Assembly: GCA_019925095.2 (NCBI GenBank)
Contig: CM034392.1
Span: 5,406,887-5,470,886, forward strand
Direction: 5' to 3'
Source of the DNA: Dendrolimus kikuchii
Taxonomy: Eukaryota; Arthropoda; Insecta; Lepidoptera; Lasiocampidae
DNA: 64,000 nt
A program made the translations under genes and the position numbers. Within the stretch, counting starts at the first letter, position 1, and each line of letters starts with the position of its first letter. Below the pieces are notes generated by a model, which worked only from the letters and a program-made list of their open reading frames with translations, was not told the DNA's origin and searched no databases. Positions 18,841 to 29,725 of this stretch are shown here, in pieces.

Positions 18841-20860
18841 TAAACGTTTTTAATTTCGGGCTTCTGTGATTTGATATGATCCCAAAAACAAGTCTCTTAT
18901 TCAGAAAGTAGTAATTAAAGATAGTTTTAGACATCTAACAGTTGCAAAAATCTAAGGAAATACTAAGTCATACTTTGTTGTGATAAGTTTTAAATTATCG
19001 TACCTAAACTATTTTGATTTTGAAGAACATAACTTAGGTAATGGATGTATATAATAAAAACATCTCATCTTGCTTGATTCAATTTTATATATCTAAATGT
19101 AATAATGTGGAAAAATAATGAATCTTGCATTTGTTTGAAACAAAATTAAATTAAATTATCCTTTTTATACATCACTTAGTTAACTACTAATAATATTTAA
19201 AAAAATTGAATTAATTGAATGCGACGGAGACTTATCAAATATCTGTTTTGGATTTATTCAGTCATTATCAATGATTGGAGTAAGTAGAGCATGTTAACCC
19301 AAAGATGAGAGTTTAAAACTTTGAATTGTTTAGGAAAGTAAAAATTAGTCTGGTCGCGTTACAGGGAGAATTTTGTACAAGATCACTATTTATCTCTATC
19401 CTATGCGCGAATGTGTATTGCCGTCCCGCTCGCTCGCCGCTATTGTGCGAACGTGACAGCAATATATTTCTGCGCGAGTGAATGAGACAAGTAGTTATTC
19501 TATGTAATTTTCTTGCATCGAAACCATACTCGGAGCTTACTGCAAATGTCAAGTCCGGATGCACTTGTACACCCGTAAGTCACGGGATTAAAAAAAAATA
19601 TTGATGTGAAATGTTTTAAAACTCGCGATGTATGTTTTATGTTGTTAAGGTAAATAATGCTATACTTGTTTCCAGTTTATGGTCATTAATGTAAGCAAAA
19701 TGCTTTCGAGGTTTTATTATACAAATATAATTTAAGCACAATAACGGTCAGATGATTTTTATTTAATATAAGGCTCTACAGTCCATTATGTTTAAATAAT
19801 ACTCAAGATATAATTTTACAAAAAATATTTTGCTTCGAAATAATTAAAGTTAGTCATTATAACTAATTTCGATGCTAATAAAATGTTAAATTTGCTATCT
19901 CCTTTAAGCTTAAAAGATAAAATCTCTCAAGAAATAGTTACATCTTCTGTCTATAGTGATATAATATTTTTATAATTTATGAATGTATTTATTTTTAATT
20001 GAATATGAATAATGAAATATGTCTATGATAATAAAATTACCTTAAAATTTATTAGCTTCATTTACAGCTCACAGCTCTTTAGTGGTCAAAAGCAACACGT
20101 TATCACTTAGAATCTATTCTAAAATGTGTTATTTGGACTGAAATCAAGTTTTTATATGTTAGATAGCTTTTCTATTCACTTCGTTTAGTATGATTTAGAT
20201 AGGAAAATTATTTCAATTTTTAAAAATAAATAATCATAAATATTTTCTTTCAACGTGCAATGCAATTAGAATTAAAATATTTTTTCATTGAAAACTTTAA
20301 AAAACTATTTTTGGGTAGTTAATTTTTTTTAGCCAAGGAGCAAAAATAAAAGCTTAACGTCATAGTGACTCGAAATTGCTGCCAAATTAACAATAGACCA
20401 AAAACTGATACAAAATATTTCAGTATTAATGAATCGATTTTTTTCTCACGTTTACAACATATCAATTGGACGAACGAGATTAATTTGCGTTTATTTCGAA
20501 CGAACTTCGCAAACGTAGCGATCATCCACTTCACTATTCGTCGACACACTCCAAACTTTAATAAAAAAATATTCCGTTTCGAATGTAAACAGTTAATAGT
20601 TGTAAGTTATTTTATTGTCTAGGTAATGTATAATGTATGTCTTAATCTTAGTACTAATTAGAAAATAGTATCGTAATTATTTTTTAGCGAAAAATGTATG
20701 TCGCGCGTATAATGAAAATTTGGGTTATGTGAAGGGTAAATTTTGAGTTTTTGGCCACCGAATATCATGAACGAATACAAGGACTGTCAATCGACCAGTA
20801 CAGTGACTGAAAAGGCCCCTAAAGTATAACAGTGGTATTCATAGTGAGTTAGACTAAGTT
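18841..20860. other. Intergenic AT-rich region, no gene seen
   Basis: No exon-like frame recognised. A GC-richer island at about 19375-19570 (CCGTCCCGCTCGCTCGCCGC) stands out against the AT-rich background. It could be an old transposon piece or a regulatory island; nothing decides between these. Confidence 0.35.
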
Positions 20861-20865
20861 TGTAG

Positions 20866-21118
20866 GGTTTTTTTTTATTTTATTTTTATTGCTGGAGTTC
20901 AGCAGACAGGCAGACGGCCCACTTGATGGAAAGCGGTTACCATCGCCTATGGACATTTGCAACACCAAAGGTGCTACAAATGCGCTGCTGCTCTCTTAAG
21001 GGAGACTGGAACCTGGTCACTAATGCCGGAACACAAGTCAAGGTTGTTATGGCGACATACTTTAGACTAGGGGTGGTAGCCATCCAGTCGGGCGATTGCC
21101 CTTCCACCTGGCAAATTT
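20866..21118 (+). repeat. CAGACAGGCAGACGGCCC repeat, near-full copy
   Basis: T-rich start, TTCAGCAGACAGGCAGACGG, GGTTACCATCGCCTATGGAC, GGGAGACTGGAACCTGGTCA and GGTAGCCATCCAGTCGGGC are shared in order with copies at 42951-43262 and 59880-60186. The leading T-run suggests that the element's poly-A tail is on the minus strand. Confidence 0.75.
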
Positions 21119-22779
21119 ACGGTTCATTAAGAATCGTAAAAAAGTACAAACTTAGTCTTAACTCACTGTGAATAAGACCGTATATATCTAGAGTTATTTG
21201 ACGCCGAATATATTCTTTTGCGTTTGGATGTAGAAGAATACCACTACAGACTTTTAACTAATAATATTTAAGCATATGTATACTTATATCTAATCAGGTC
21301 AAAACTTGAAGAACTTTAAAATGTTGACTGAGATCGTTTAAAATACATTTTAAATACAGTTTTAATAAAATATTATTTATTTTTTAAATATAGCATGTAA
21401 CGAATTCTAGCATTTGAATGAACATGTTTTAGGTAGGTTTTTTTTGTTGTTGATGTGGCCAAAAACAGGTGATATGGGTTGCCATGAATAACCCAGCACT
21501 ACATTTTATCTTTGTGACGAAGATAATACTTTTTTATGTAATAAATTGGTGATTTAATTTGTGGTGAAACTGGTGCTGTGAGAATCAAATGCTTGCGACA
21601 TACAAAATAGTTTTAACGAATACTAAACACGTATTCTCGACTGGATATATTTTGTCGTTGTGATTTTTTAAATTATTTTGTACTGTGTAACTCTTAAATA
21701 TGTTGCTTGCAGACGGCTGTAGTAAACGCGACTGATGTTCCTCTTCCTCGATGTTCGTAATCTGAATGAATTCTTATAACCATCCTTTGTTACGATTTAT
21801 ATCATGATATAAATATAGGAAAATAAAAATGTGTGTAAACTAGAACAAAGACAGTTGTTTTATTGTGTTTTACCTTATAGCTAGAGAGCCAGTGAAAAAC
21901 GGACATTACATATTTCAGTAAACTCTGCATTTTGCCCAATGACTCTCTTAAGTTTACTGTACATGAGGTGGGGACTAGCTATGCCCGATCGCGGTAGCTT
22001 TAGCAGTACGCAGGTGTATCGGGTACAAAAATTAATTGCAATTCAAAAGTATTTCAGTAAAGTTGCCGTTTGTATATTTTAAATTATTATTATAATTGAA
22101 AAATTAAAATGGTAGACGATTTTGGCGGTTGCAACATCGTGTCAGACGCTCTTTAAAATAAAAATAAAGTTCAAAAGTATTCCAGTCTGAAATGTATATT
22201 TGTTATTCTCGACGCTATTATCAGCTTATGTTAAAAAAGGCTGCCTTTTTTCCAGTTAAAGCGATTCGACAGAAACAATTTAGCCCGAACATACCTATGC
22301 CTTAGATCCTATAAACGTCTAGATAATAGAAACGGCCACAAAAAAGTGCATTTGACCTCCGGGCATGTTAGTGTCCTTTCGACTAATTTACTGGTTAGAG
22401 CTCTTGCAAAAAAAAAATCATGCCGTTCTGCGCTACTAAAATGTGTCGGAACTATTTTAAAACAGGAAAGGATAAAGATATGATCTCATTTCATCGCAAA
22501 GTTTAACACTTTTCTCATGATTTCTTTAAGAAAACATGAAAATTAATTTCGATAAATCGAAGGTTATCGCATTGATTGATATTTTCAGGTGAGAAGTGGT
22601 ACATAGTCCCAAAATTTGAGGAGATTTTATTGTTTTTTTTTTATTTGGAATAATTTAATTTGGATTACACATAACGCCCACTACCCAATATCAACTATCG
22701 AATCGTTCCCAGTCCATTATTAAAACTGATTTCACTGGCTTTCAGTTCGGGATAAACTTTGAAGATAACTAGTCGTACT
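21119..22779. other. Intergenic region, no gene seen
   Basis: AT-rich, with no recognisable coding exon. AATAAA followed by TGTGTG-rich sequence near 21821-21870 could be a distal polyadenylation site of an upstream plus-strand transcript, but no exon supports this. Confidence 0.3.
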
Positions 22780-23112
22780 AATAACCTTCGTCAACATGTT
22801 GTGTAATACAAATATGCTTTGGGGAGCCAGCACAGATGTAGATAGAGTTTTTAAGGTTCAAAAGAAATATCTACGTGCTATGCTATGGTCTTAGATCATA
22901 TGACATGTTATATCTCAATGGCTATGGTTTACATTTTCTAGACTCATATAAATCTCTTTTCAAAGAACACAAAATTCTTACTTTACCTTCTGTCTACATT
23001 AAGCAATTAGTAGTTTCCATGAAGCAGAATCCAGATTTCCCTACGTGCAGAGAATCAAGTCGGAGACTACTGAAGCCCTCTATAAACAATCGACTTGTAT
23101 ACGTTATGTAAC
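22780..23112 (+). pseudogene. Jockey-like LINE reverse transcriptase remnant
   Basis: In one frame ASTDVDRVFKVQKKYLRAM, then after a frameshift near 22880 FKEHKILTLPSVYIKQLVV followed by MKQNPDFP. These are the thumb-region words of Jockey-type reverse transcriptases (LWG.STD...VQKK..RA and KEH.ILTLPS.YI). It ends in a stop at about 23110. A non-functional fragment. Confidence 0.7.
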
Positions 23113-23720
23113 CTGTCCTTACAAAAACAAATCTAATTTTATGGGTGTTAAAATACTATTTCACTTATTACTGATTTCTGTTATTCATTCATGTCAGTAG
23201 CAGTTTCTTTTATATATTCTAGTAATAAAAATAAAAATATTCTAATATATAATATTGATAGATATGCATAGATAGATAATACTCTATTCCACTCCAAAAT
23301 AAACAATAGTATACTTTATAGGCAATAAAATAGGCGACCTTGCGATTTTTTGCAGGCAACCTAAATTTTAAGGAAATTCTTAGGTAATCTAGCGATGTAG
23401 GTAGTGCATTTTTTAAAATCTTCCTTTAAATTCTCTGAATATGGCAGTAAGACTGCAAGATTTCAATATTACGCTGTTGAGAACTTGAAGAGTTATTTAA
23501 AAATCTATAATATTGGTTAAAAGTGAACCTTCCACTACACAGTTCAAAAGTTAGGACAATACGCCTTTGAAAGCGCATATTCAGAAAGTTACAGATCAAT
23601 CGTGGTTTCGCAAGACCTGTTTAACCTTTATATCTCGCCAGCTTATCTATCGAAAGAATCCTTTGGCGCCATAATTATGGTGGCTACTTCTAATATTTAG
23701 GTTTTTTGCGATTTTACCAA

Positions 23721-23874
23721 GGCCTGGTTTCTATATCTTACCGACCGTTCATTTGCCTATCGGTTAAAATTTAACATAAGCTCTATACAAGTTATGTCAA
23801 TAGTCAACCGATGGTAGGGGAAGCGAATGAATATAGTATTCTTCTTCCATGACAGTAAGATATAGGAACCGGCC
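23721..23874 (+). repeat. Small foldback/MITE-like repeat, copy 2
   Basis: Starts GGCCTGGTTTCTATATCTTA and ends TAAGATATAGGAACCGGCC, so the ends are inverted. The interior aligns with 28497-28630 and with the complement of 2619-2751. Confidence 0.65.
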
Positions 23875-24456
23875 ATAAACCACTAAAATGAGATACAGCA
23901 AAAACCTCTGCTAAACATTAAATCCAGTATTGTTAGTAGATTTAACAAAATACTTATAGGCAATGGTCGTAGCACTTCCTAGGTGCTATAACCACCTCAA
24001 CGTGGCAAATCTCTGACGCCTCCATCTTCCTCATGGAGTTAAGTCTACAATTGGATTTTCTGTCACAAAAAAGGTTCTTCACCTTAGTGTCAGGTTTGTG
24101 CTGCATGACAGTAACTATGTTATCCTTCTCCTATCATATTATTTTACTGTGGTTACCCTATTAATTACTTTTATGCGAGATAATCATCCTCGGGGGAATA
24201 TTAATAAAAAGCCAATTAATATAATGCAATTTATTTTCATTATAAATATACGGTACATCAATACTAAGACACTTCAAAAACATTGATCGAAAGTTTGTTA
24301 ATATAGTTGCAATTATCTCAATAAATTCAATACATAAAATTCTTTGAGATCCGTCATAAAGTTGCACGTAATTTACAATCGATATCACTAAGACAATGTC
24401 AAACATGTTCCCTATGCCGTATGCATTATTCCAAAATTCCAAACATATACAGACTA

Positions 24457-24756
24457 CGTTTCACTTGTGTCTCAGAACGCTCAATATGCTACCTTAGCCG
24501 TTCCACATAGCATTACGGTCATTTTGGTCGGTGCGAAAACATCATTAAATGATCTCATAATTTTAGCTCACGCAGCGCTCACAACGATCCATCTCAAGTG
24601 GGTCCAAGTGGAAATTGACCACAGAACTTTAATTCTCTCTATCGAGATCTTTATAAAGGCGCGATTTTTGAATCAACCAATGATAGTTATGTATTAATGA
24701 CATTAACTCTTCATCCATTCCACTTGAGTTTATAATTGGATAGAATGGAACGCACC
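24457..24756 (+). mobile_element. GTTCCACTTGTG element, diverged copy
   Basis: Aligns along its length with 29918-30273: GCCGTTCCACATAGC, then CGCAGCGCTCACAACGA, TTCTCTCTATCGA, AAGGCGCGA and AATCAACCAATGATA occur in the same order. No coding capacity. Confidence 0.6.
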
Positions 24757-26027
24757 CACAGTCGAAATCGTAGTCAGGGTCTAATGGTGATAATAACGTC
24801 GCTTATAACAGGTTTTTCTCATGAGATACATTTTTGAAATAAAAGTGTTTATTTTATATTAATTTAAAATAGTTTAACTTTAATATCAACTATAGATGTT
24901 CCTCAACTTACTTATGCTGGTGTGTACCGACATGTAACCAATGTTTAAAATAAAATAAACGCTGTTTATCCATAAAGTTTTAGCGATTATTTCATTTTAA
25001 CCTCTTCTTCTAGTATTCTAGTCGATGCACACGACATTTAAACATCATTAAACAGTCTAATTAATTCCAAAAATCGCGTGTTACTAAAACGATCTAAGAA
25101 AAATTATGTATTATCATTTTGGAAAAAATCATTTTTCTTAAATTAACCATATAAACACATAATTTAAGTAAAATTGTATTCGCAAATTAATCTCGTGAGA
25201 AAAACAGGAAGTAAAATTTAATGTAACTTTTGTTTTGGTCAAAATATTTTTAAAGTAAACTATTTAGCACACGGCGTGGGTAACCTAACAAACAAGTGCA
25301 ACACTCATCTAAACACTAAAACATGAAATATATGAGAATCTCAACACAATACAATCACGATATACAGTATACAGGTATGTGGGTTATGGTATGAATTTGG
25401 CATGTAACTAATTATAGTATATGTATTCGAAAAAATCAGTCTTCTAAACCTGAGCACATTGATTATGTATAGAATGTTCTTACAGCTCGTGGAGAACACA
25501 TTTCAGTTTCAAGTTCTATTTATTAATATGCTCAACGTAATATGGTGGGTTTACTTTAGTGATGAAACAATTCACGTATCACTAGTTATATCACAAGTGA
25601 CAATATAAATCATTCGTCACATCCGTTACAAATATCGGAAACATCTGTTACAAAAATGTGTCACTTATGCAATTCATATGCCACGAGCTTATAGAACGCG
25701 TTTTTGATGGAAATCGTGAATTGTGCTTTCGATATTTACTTTATTCTAAAACCAGAGTTATGGTGGCCATATACCATGATGACCTATGTCCAATCGGTAT
25801 GACGCTGCCGATTGGTTCAAGTAGAACTGACCGCGTGTGTGCGTGGATTAGCATGACAGTTATACTTGAAAGAACAATAGAAATTAAATTATTTTGGCTT
25901 GATCATGCCGATTGAACTGTGGACGGCCGTCCTTAGGCTCTCATGTGCCGATATAGCGTTTTTCATAAGTGTCTTGTTTGTGAATTTAAGGAGCCTAATT
26001 ATAGAAGTTTTATGTAAGTTTCTTCAT
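24757..26027. other. Intergenic region, no gene seen
   Basis: No coding exon or well-defined repeat copy was recognised in this stretch. Confidence 0.3.
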
Positions 26028-26147
26028 TAATTCGTGCAGGAACGGAGACAGAACACAATTTCTTGCGTTGGGGCGACCTGTCATGAGAGACGACAAAAAC
26101 AACCCACAGCCAGGTGGTAGGGTATTTGCCTGACTGGATGGCTACCG
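26028..26147 (-). repeat. Tail fragment of the CAGACAGGCAGACGGCCC repeat
   Basis: On the minus strand this matches the end of the family (GGTAGCCATCCAGTC ... ACAACCCACAGCCAGGTGGT in complement ... TGCAGGAACGGAGA). It stops abruptly at about 26147, where the retrotransposon reading frame begins, which marks an insertion or truncation junction. Confidence 0.65.
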
Positions 26148-27745
26148 ACCTTCCTTCCGAATTGTGGAAGTACAGTGGAAGAGTAGTCCAACTCAAAATT
26201 TACGAACTTCTTAAAACAATATGGAAAGTAGAAAGACAGCCACTAGAGTGGAATACAGGAATAATTAGTCCTATTCACAAGAAAGGATGTAAGAAGAAAT
26301 GCAATAACTACCGTGGAATAGCGCTACTGCCAGCTGCTTACAAAGTCCTATCCTACGTGCTGCTGGAAAGATTAGAGTCCCACGCGGAAAGAATCCTTGG
26401 CGATTATCAGTGTGGCTTTCGCAGAAATCGTAGTACGATAGACCAAATATTCCTCCTGAAACAGCTGATGGAAAAGAGGTGGGAGTACGCTCAGAGTATC
26501 TACGCACTGTTTGTAGACTTCAGAAAAGCGTACGACAGTATAGACCGAGCTGCCTTGTATACCATTCTTAGGAACTTTCATATCCCAAAGAAACTTATCG
26601 ATATGATCATAGTGGCCACTAGTAAGTGCACGATGCGTGTGAGAGTAGGAAGGGAGCTTTCTGACGACTTTGCGGTGATTACCGGACTAAAACAAGGTGA
26701 CGCCCTCTCACCCACGCTTTTTAATCTGGTGCTGGAATATGTGCTGAGAAGAGTAATGACACTCGAGGTAGGCGTGCAGCTAAACGGAAGGCATAAGGTA
26801 ATAGGGTATGCCGATGACTTAGCACTATTAGGGGAAAACCGCGAAGAAATTATAAAAGCAGCTAAAGTCTTAGAACAAGAGGCAAAAAAGGTTGGACTCA
26901 AGATCAACACAGATAAGACGGAGTATCTTCATATGAAGCGGTACAAAAACACCCGCATTGCGTGCACAAACCTTCATGTTGGAGATACACTGTATAAAGG
27001 TACGGGCAAGTTCAAATACCTGGGATGCACGATCACAGACACGAACTCCCGAGAGGAAGAAATACACATCCGTGTCCAAAATGCCCTCAGGTGCAGTGCT
27101 GCCCTACATAAGGTGTTAGTGTCCAGGCTCCTAAGCAGGAAGACTAAAATTCGCGTCTACAAAACTGTCATTAGACCAATTTTGATGTACGGCTGTGAGG
27201 CCTGGACACTGACACTGAAGGAGGAGAACCAATTGTTGGTCACAGAGAGGAAGGTTCTCAGAAAAATCTTGGGCCCAACAATAAAAGAAGATGGCAGCTG
27301 GAGGGTCCGAACCAACTCCGAAATAGAAGACCTCATGGCCGAGCCCAACATAATTGGGGAGATAAAATCTCACCGTCTCCGCTGGCTCGGTCATGTAGAG
27401 CGGATGGAGGAGGATCGGGGAGTGAAGAAAGCATACTTGGGGCGACCAGTCGGTCGACGACCGGTTGGTCGTCCCAAGTATCGATGGAAGGATAGAGTGG
27501 AAGCTGACCTGACCGCACTACAAGCCCACAATTGGCAAGACACTGCGCAGGACAGAGGAAAGTGGCGTGCTCTCGTTTCGGAGGCCAAGACTCACTTTGG
27601 GTCGCTGAGCGACGCAAGCAAGTGGAACGGGAAAAATCGCGGTCGTGAACGTGGTCGTTGTGAGTCTCTAATGGAACGTACCCTATATTGTACGATTATA
27701 TCCAAGTTTAATCTATTATTTTGTGGGGGCACGCAGTGCCTTTGA
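26148..27745 (+). mobile_element. 5'-truncated non-LTR retrotransposon with long intact reverse transcriptase frame
   Basis: An open frame of about 530 codons covers most of an RTE-like reverse transcriptase. It starts in the LPSELWKYSG region before the polymerase and continues through NYRGIALL, FVDFRKAYDSIDR, GLKQGDALSPTLFNLVLEYV, the catalytic YADDLALLG (near 26808) and FKYLGCTI. It ends with the C-terminal RLRWLGHVERM and GRPKYRWKDRVE tail; the stop is at 27743-27745. The endonuclease is missing. An in-frame ATG at 26114 comes from the neighbouring repeat, not from the element. The unbroken frame suggests a fairly young insertion. The clade (RTE-like rather than Jockey) is judged from the tail and is not certain. 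It lies outside genes, 2 kb beyond the tetraspanin stop. Confidence 0.85.
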
Positions 27746-29725
27746 AGAAAATTCCGAAAAATCGAAAAATTGCCATAAAAACTGTAAATGAAAGAATTTG
27801 AATAAAAATTAAAAAAATAACAATTTTGGTAACTTTTAATAAGTTTTTTGTAGTGGGGTTACAAACAAAAAAATATAGACTTACAACTTTCGAGAATTAG
27901 CGTGCCCCCAAAAAAGAAGTGACAAAAAAGTCCTGAGTTCTACCCAATCATCGGGAGATAAGTTGTCATTTATTTTTAATTCACCACCTCCTCTGTCAGA
28001 TCAAAGCTGAGGATTTTCTTATGCTTCTTGTCTTTTCTTCGGGAATAAGGGTTATCTTATATCTTTATTTATTTATTTTCTCATATTTATGTTTTTTTAA
28101 TTGTTATTACAGATCTTAAATTTTACGTTAGTCATAATTTTCAACCATAGCAAACAAACGAATGGCGTGTAAAATAAATAAATCAACTGTATGCAAATTT
28201 TAGTTAAATGAAGCCTTAACCGTTCTCACTGTTGTTTAAAGTCAAAAATTACCAGTTATACTAACAAGATTTTAAAGTTTTAAACAATGACACATATAGA
28301 GAATAAAATTTACACTTTTGACATCTAAGAAGTATGTTATTTTATAAAAAGTCTTTTTATCCATAGAAAATTATGTAAATAGATTAGTTTTTAGTAATAT
28401 CATAGAAGAAATAATGACAAAACCAAGTAAAAAATTAGCGCAACTATATAAAGCTTTTAAAGTGTACATACTGATGGCGAATTTATTATTTGATACTTTC
28501 CTATATCTTACGGACCGTTCATTGGCCTTACTATTGGTTAAAATTTGACATAAGCTCCATACAAGTAATATTAAATTTTAAGCTATAGTAGGGGCAAGTG
28601 AATGAATTGTAAGATATAGGAATCGGCTCCAAGTCAGCGCTTCTATAAAAAAAAAATTAGTGTACAGGGATGAATTTTTTAAGTGGGCCTTCATGGTGAA
28701 ATCGTATACTATGTATGCTAAATAGCAAAAATACTGAAAGGAATCTGGAGGCTGATTTTGACGAAACACTAGTTTTCGTCAAAGTCGGCCTCGAGACTCC
28801 ATGGGCATTTGGCCATGAAGGCCCACTTGAAAAATTTAGCCTGTATATCATAACTTTTCCAAGAAATGAATTATATGCCATTATTGAGGGGAGTACTATC
28901 AATAGTATATTTCTCCCTAGTTACTTTTCATTTTTTGAATATTTTATGTAAAAAATATTTTTTAAATAATAAAACATCAAAAAGTGAAATGAGAAACAAT
29001 AAGAGTGACCTATTGGTCATACAGTGGTGTACATACGATTAAGTAGTTTTATATATATATATATTTACTATATTTATTGGTTAATTGTCATTATTTCCGT
29101 GATATAATCATATCATTTTCAAAATTTTAGAAAAATGCCACATTTTAACCGAAATATTATTTAATATTTAGTGTGTGAAATACTAAACCAAAATACAGCC
29201 TAACACAATAATCGGTAAATCAGAATTATACTTAACTAAACTATACTTATTAAAAATTAATATGTAAATTGTAACAAAATATAAAATAAATTATACCAAA
29301 TATACATACATAGACACCTTTTAATAAAATCACTTTAAAAAATCTATTTCGCAGTTGAATCGGTAACAAATATCAAAAGATTATTGTAATACAAAAATAT
29401 GGCTTATTTTTATTAGTCTATTTTTATCCTGACGCTTGAACATTTACATATCCCCGATTAATTTTCCAAATAATGTTTATTTCTTATATACTGTAGTAAA
29501 ATTACATTGTTATAGTTCAAATTCAAAAGAATTCAATTATAATTTTCAGACATGTAATTTGAATTATCATATATATATTAAGTTATTAGGTAGTTTAAAG
29601 TCTTAAAAATCCTTATTTGACAATTTTGGTTATAATTCAATAAGTTTTAAACAGACATACCATTCCCATTATATTTTTAGACTAATAAAAATCTGCTTAG
29701 TCCAGTATATTTAGTTGGTTTGTTT
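27746..29725. other. Retrotransposon 3' tail, then probable tetraspanin 3' flank
   Basis: After the retrotransposon stop there is AT-rich untranslated sequence whose end could not be placed. Beyond it no coding exon is seen apart from one foldback repeat copy (28497-28630). TTTATT at about 29474 is an AATAAA on the minus strand and could end the CD63-like tetraspanin transcript. Confidence 0.35.
28497..28630 (+). repeat. Small foldback/MITE-like repeat, copy 3
   Basis: TTTCCTATATCTTAC at the left, GTAAGATATAGGAATCGGC at the right. The interior is colinear with 23721-23874. Confidence 0.65.

Noticed and set aside
26271..27617. Several minus-strand open frames of 64-110 codons under the reverse transcriptase
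   Set aside because: All lie antisense to the intact reverse transcriptase frame and show no family pattern.
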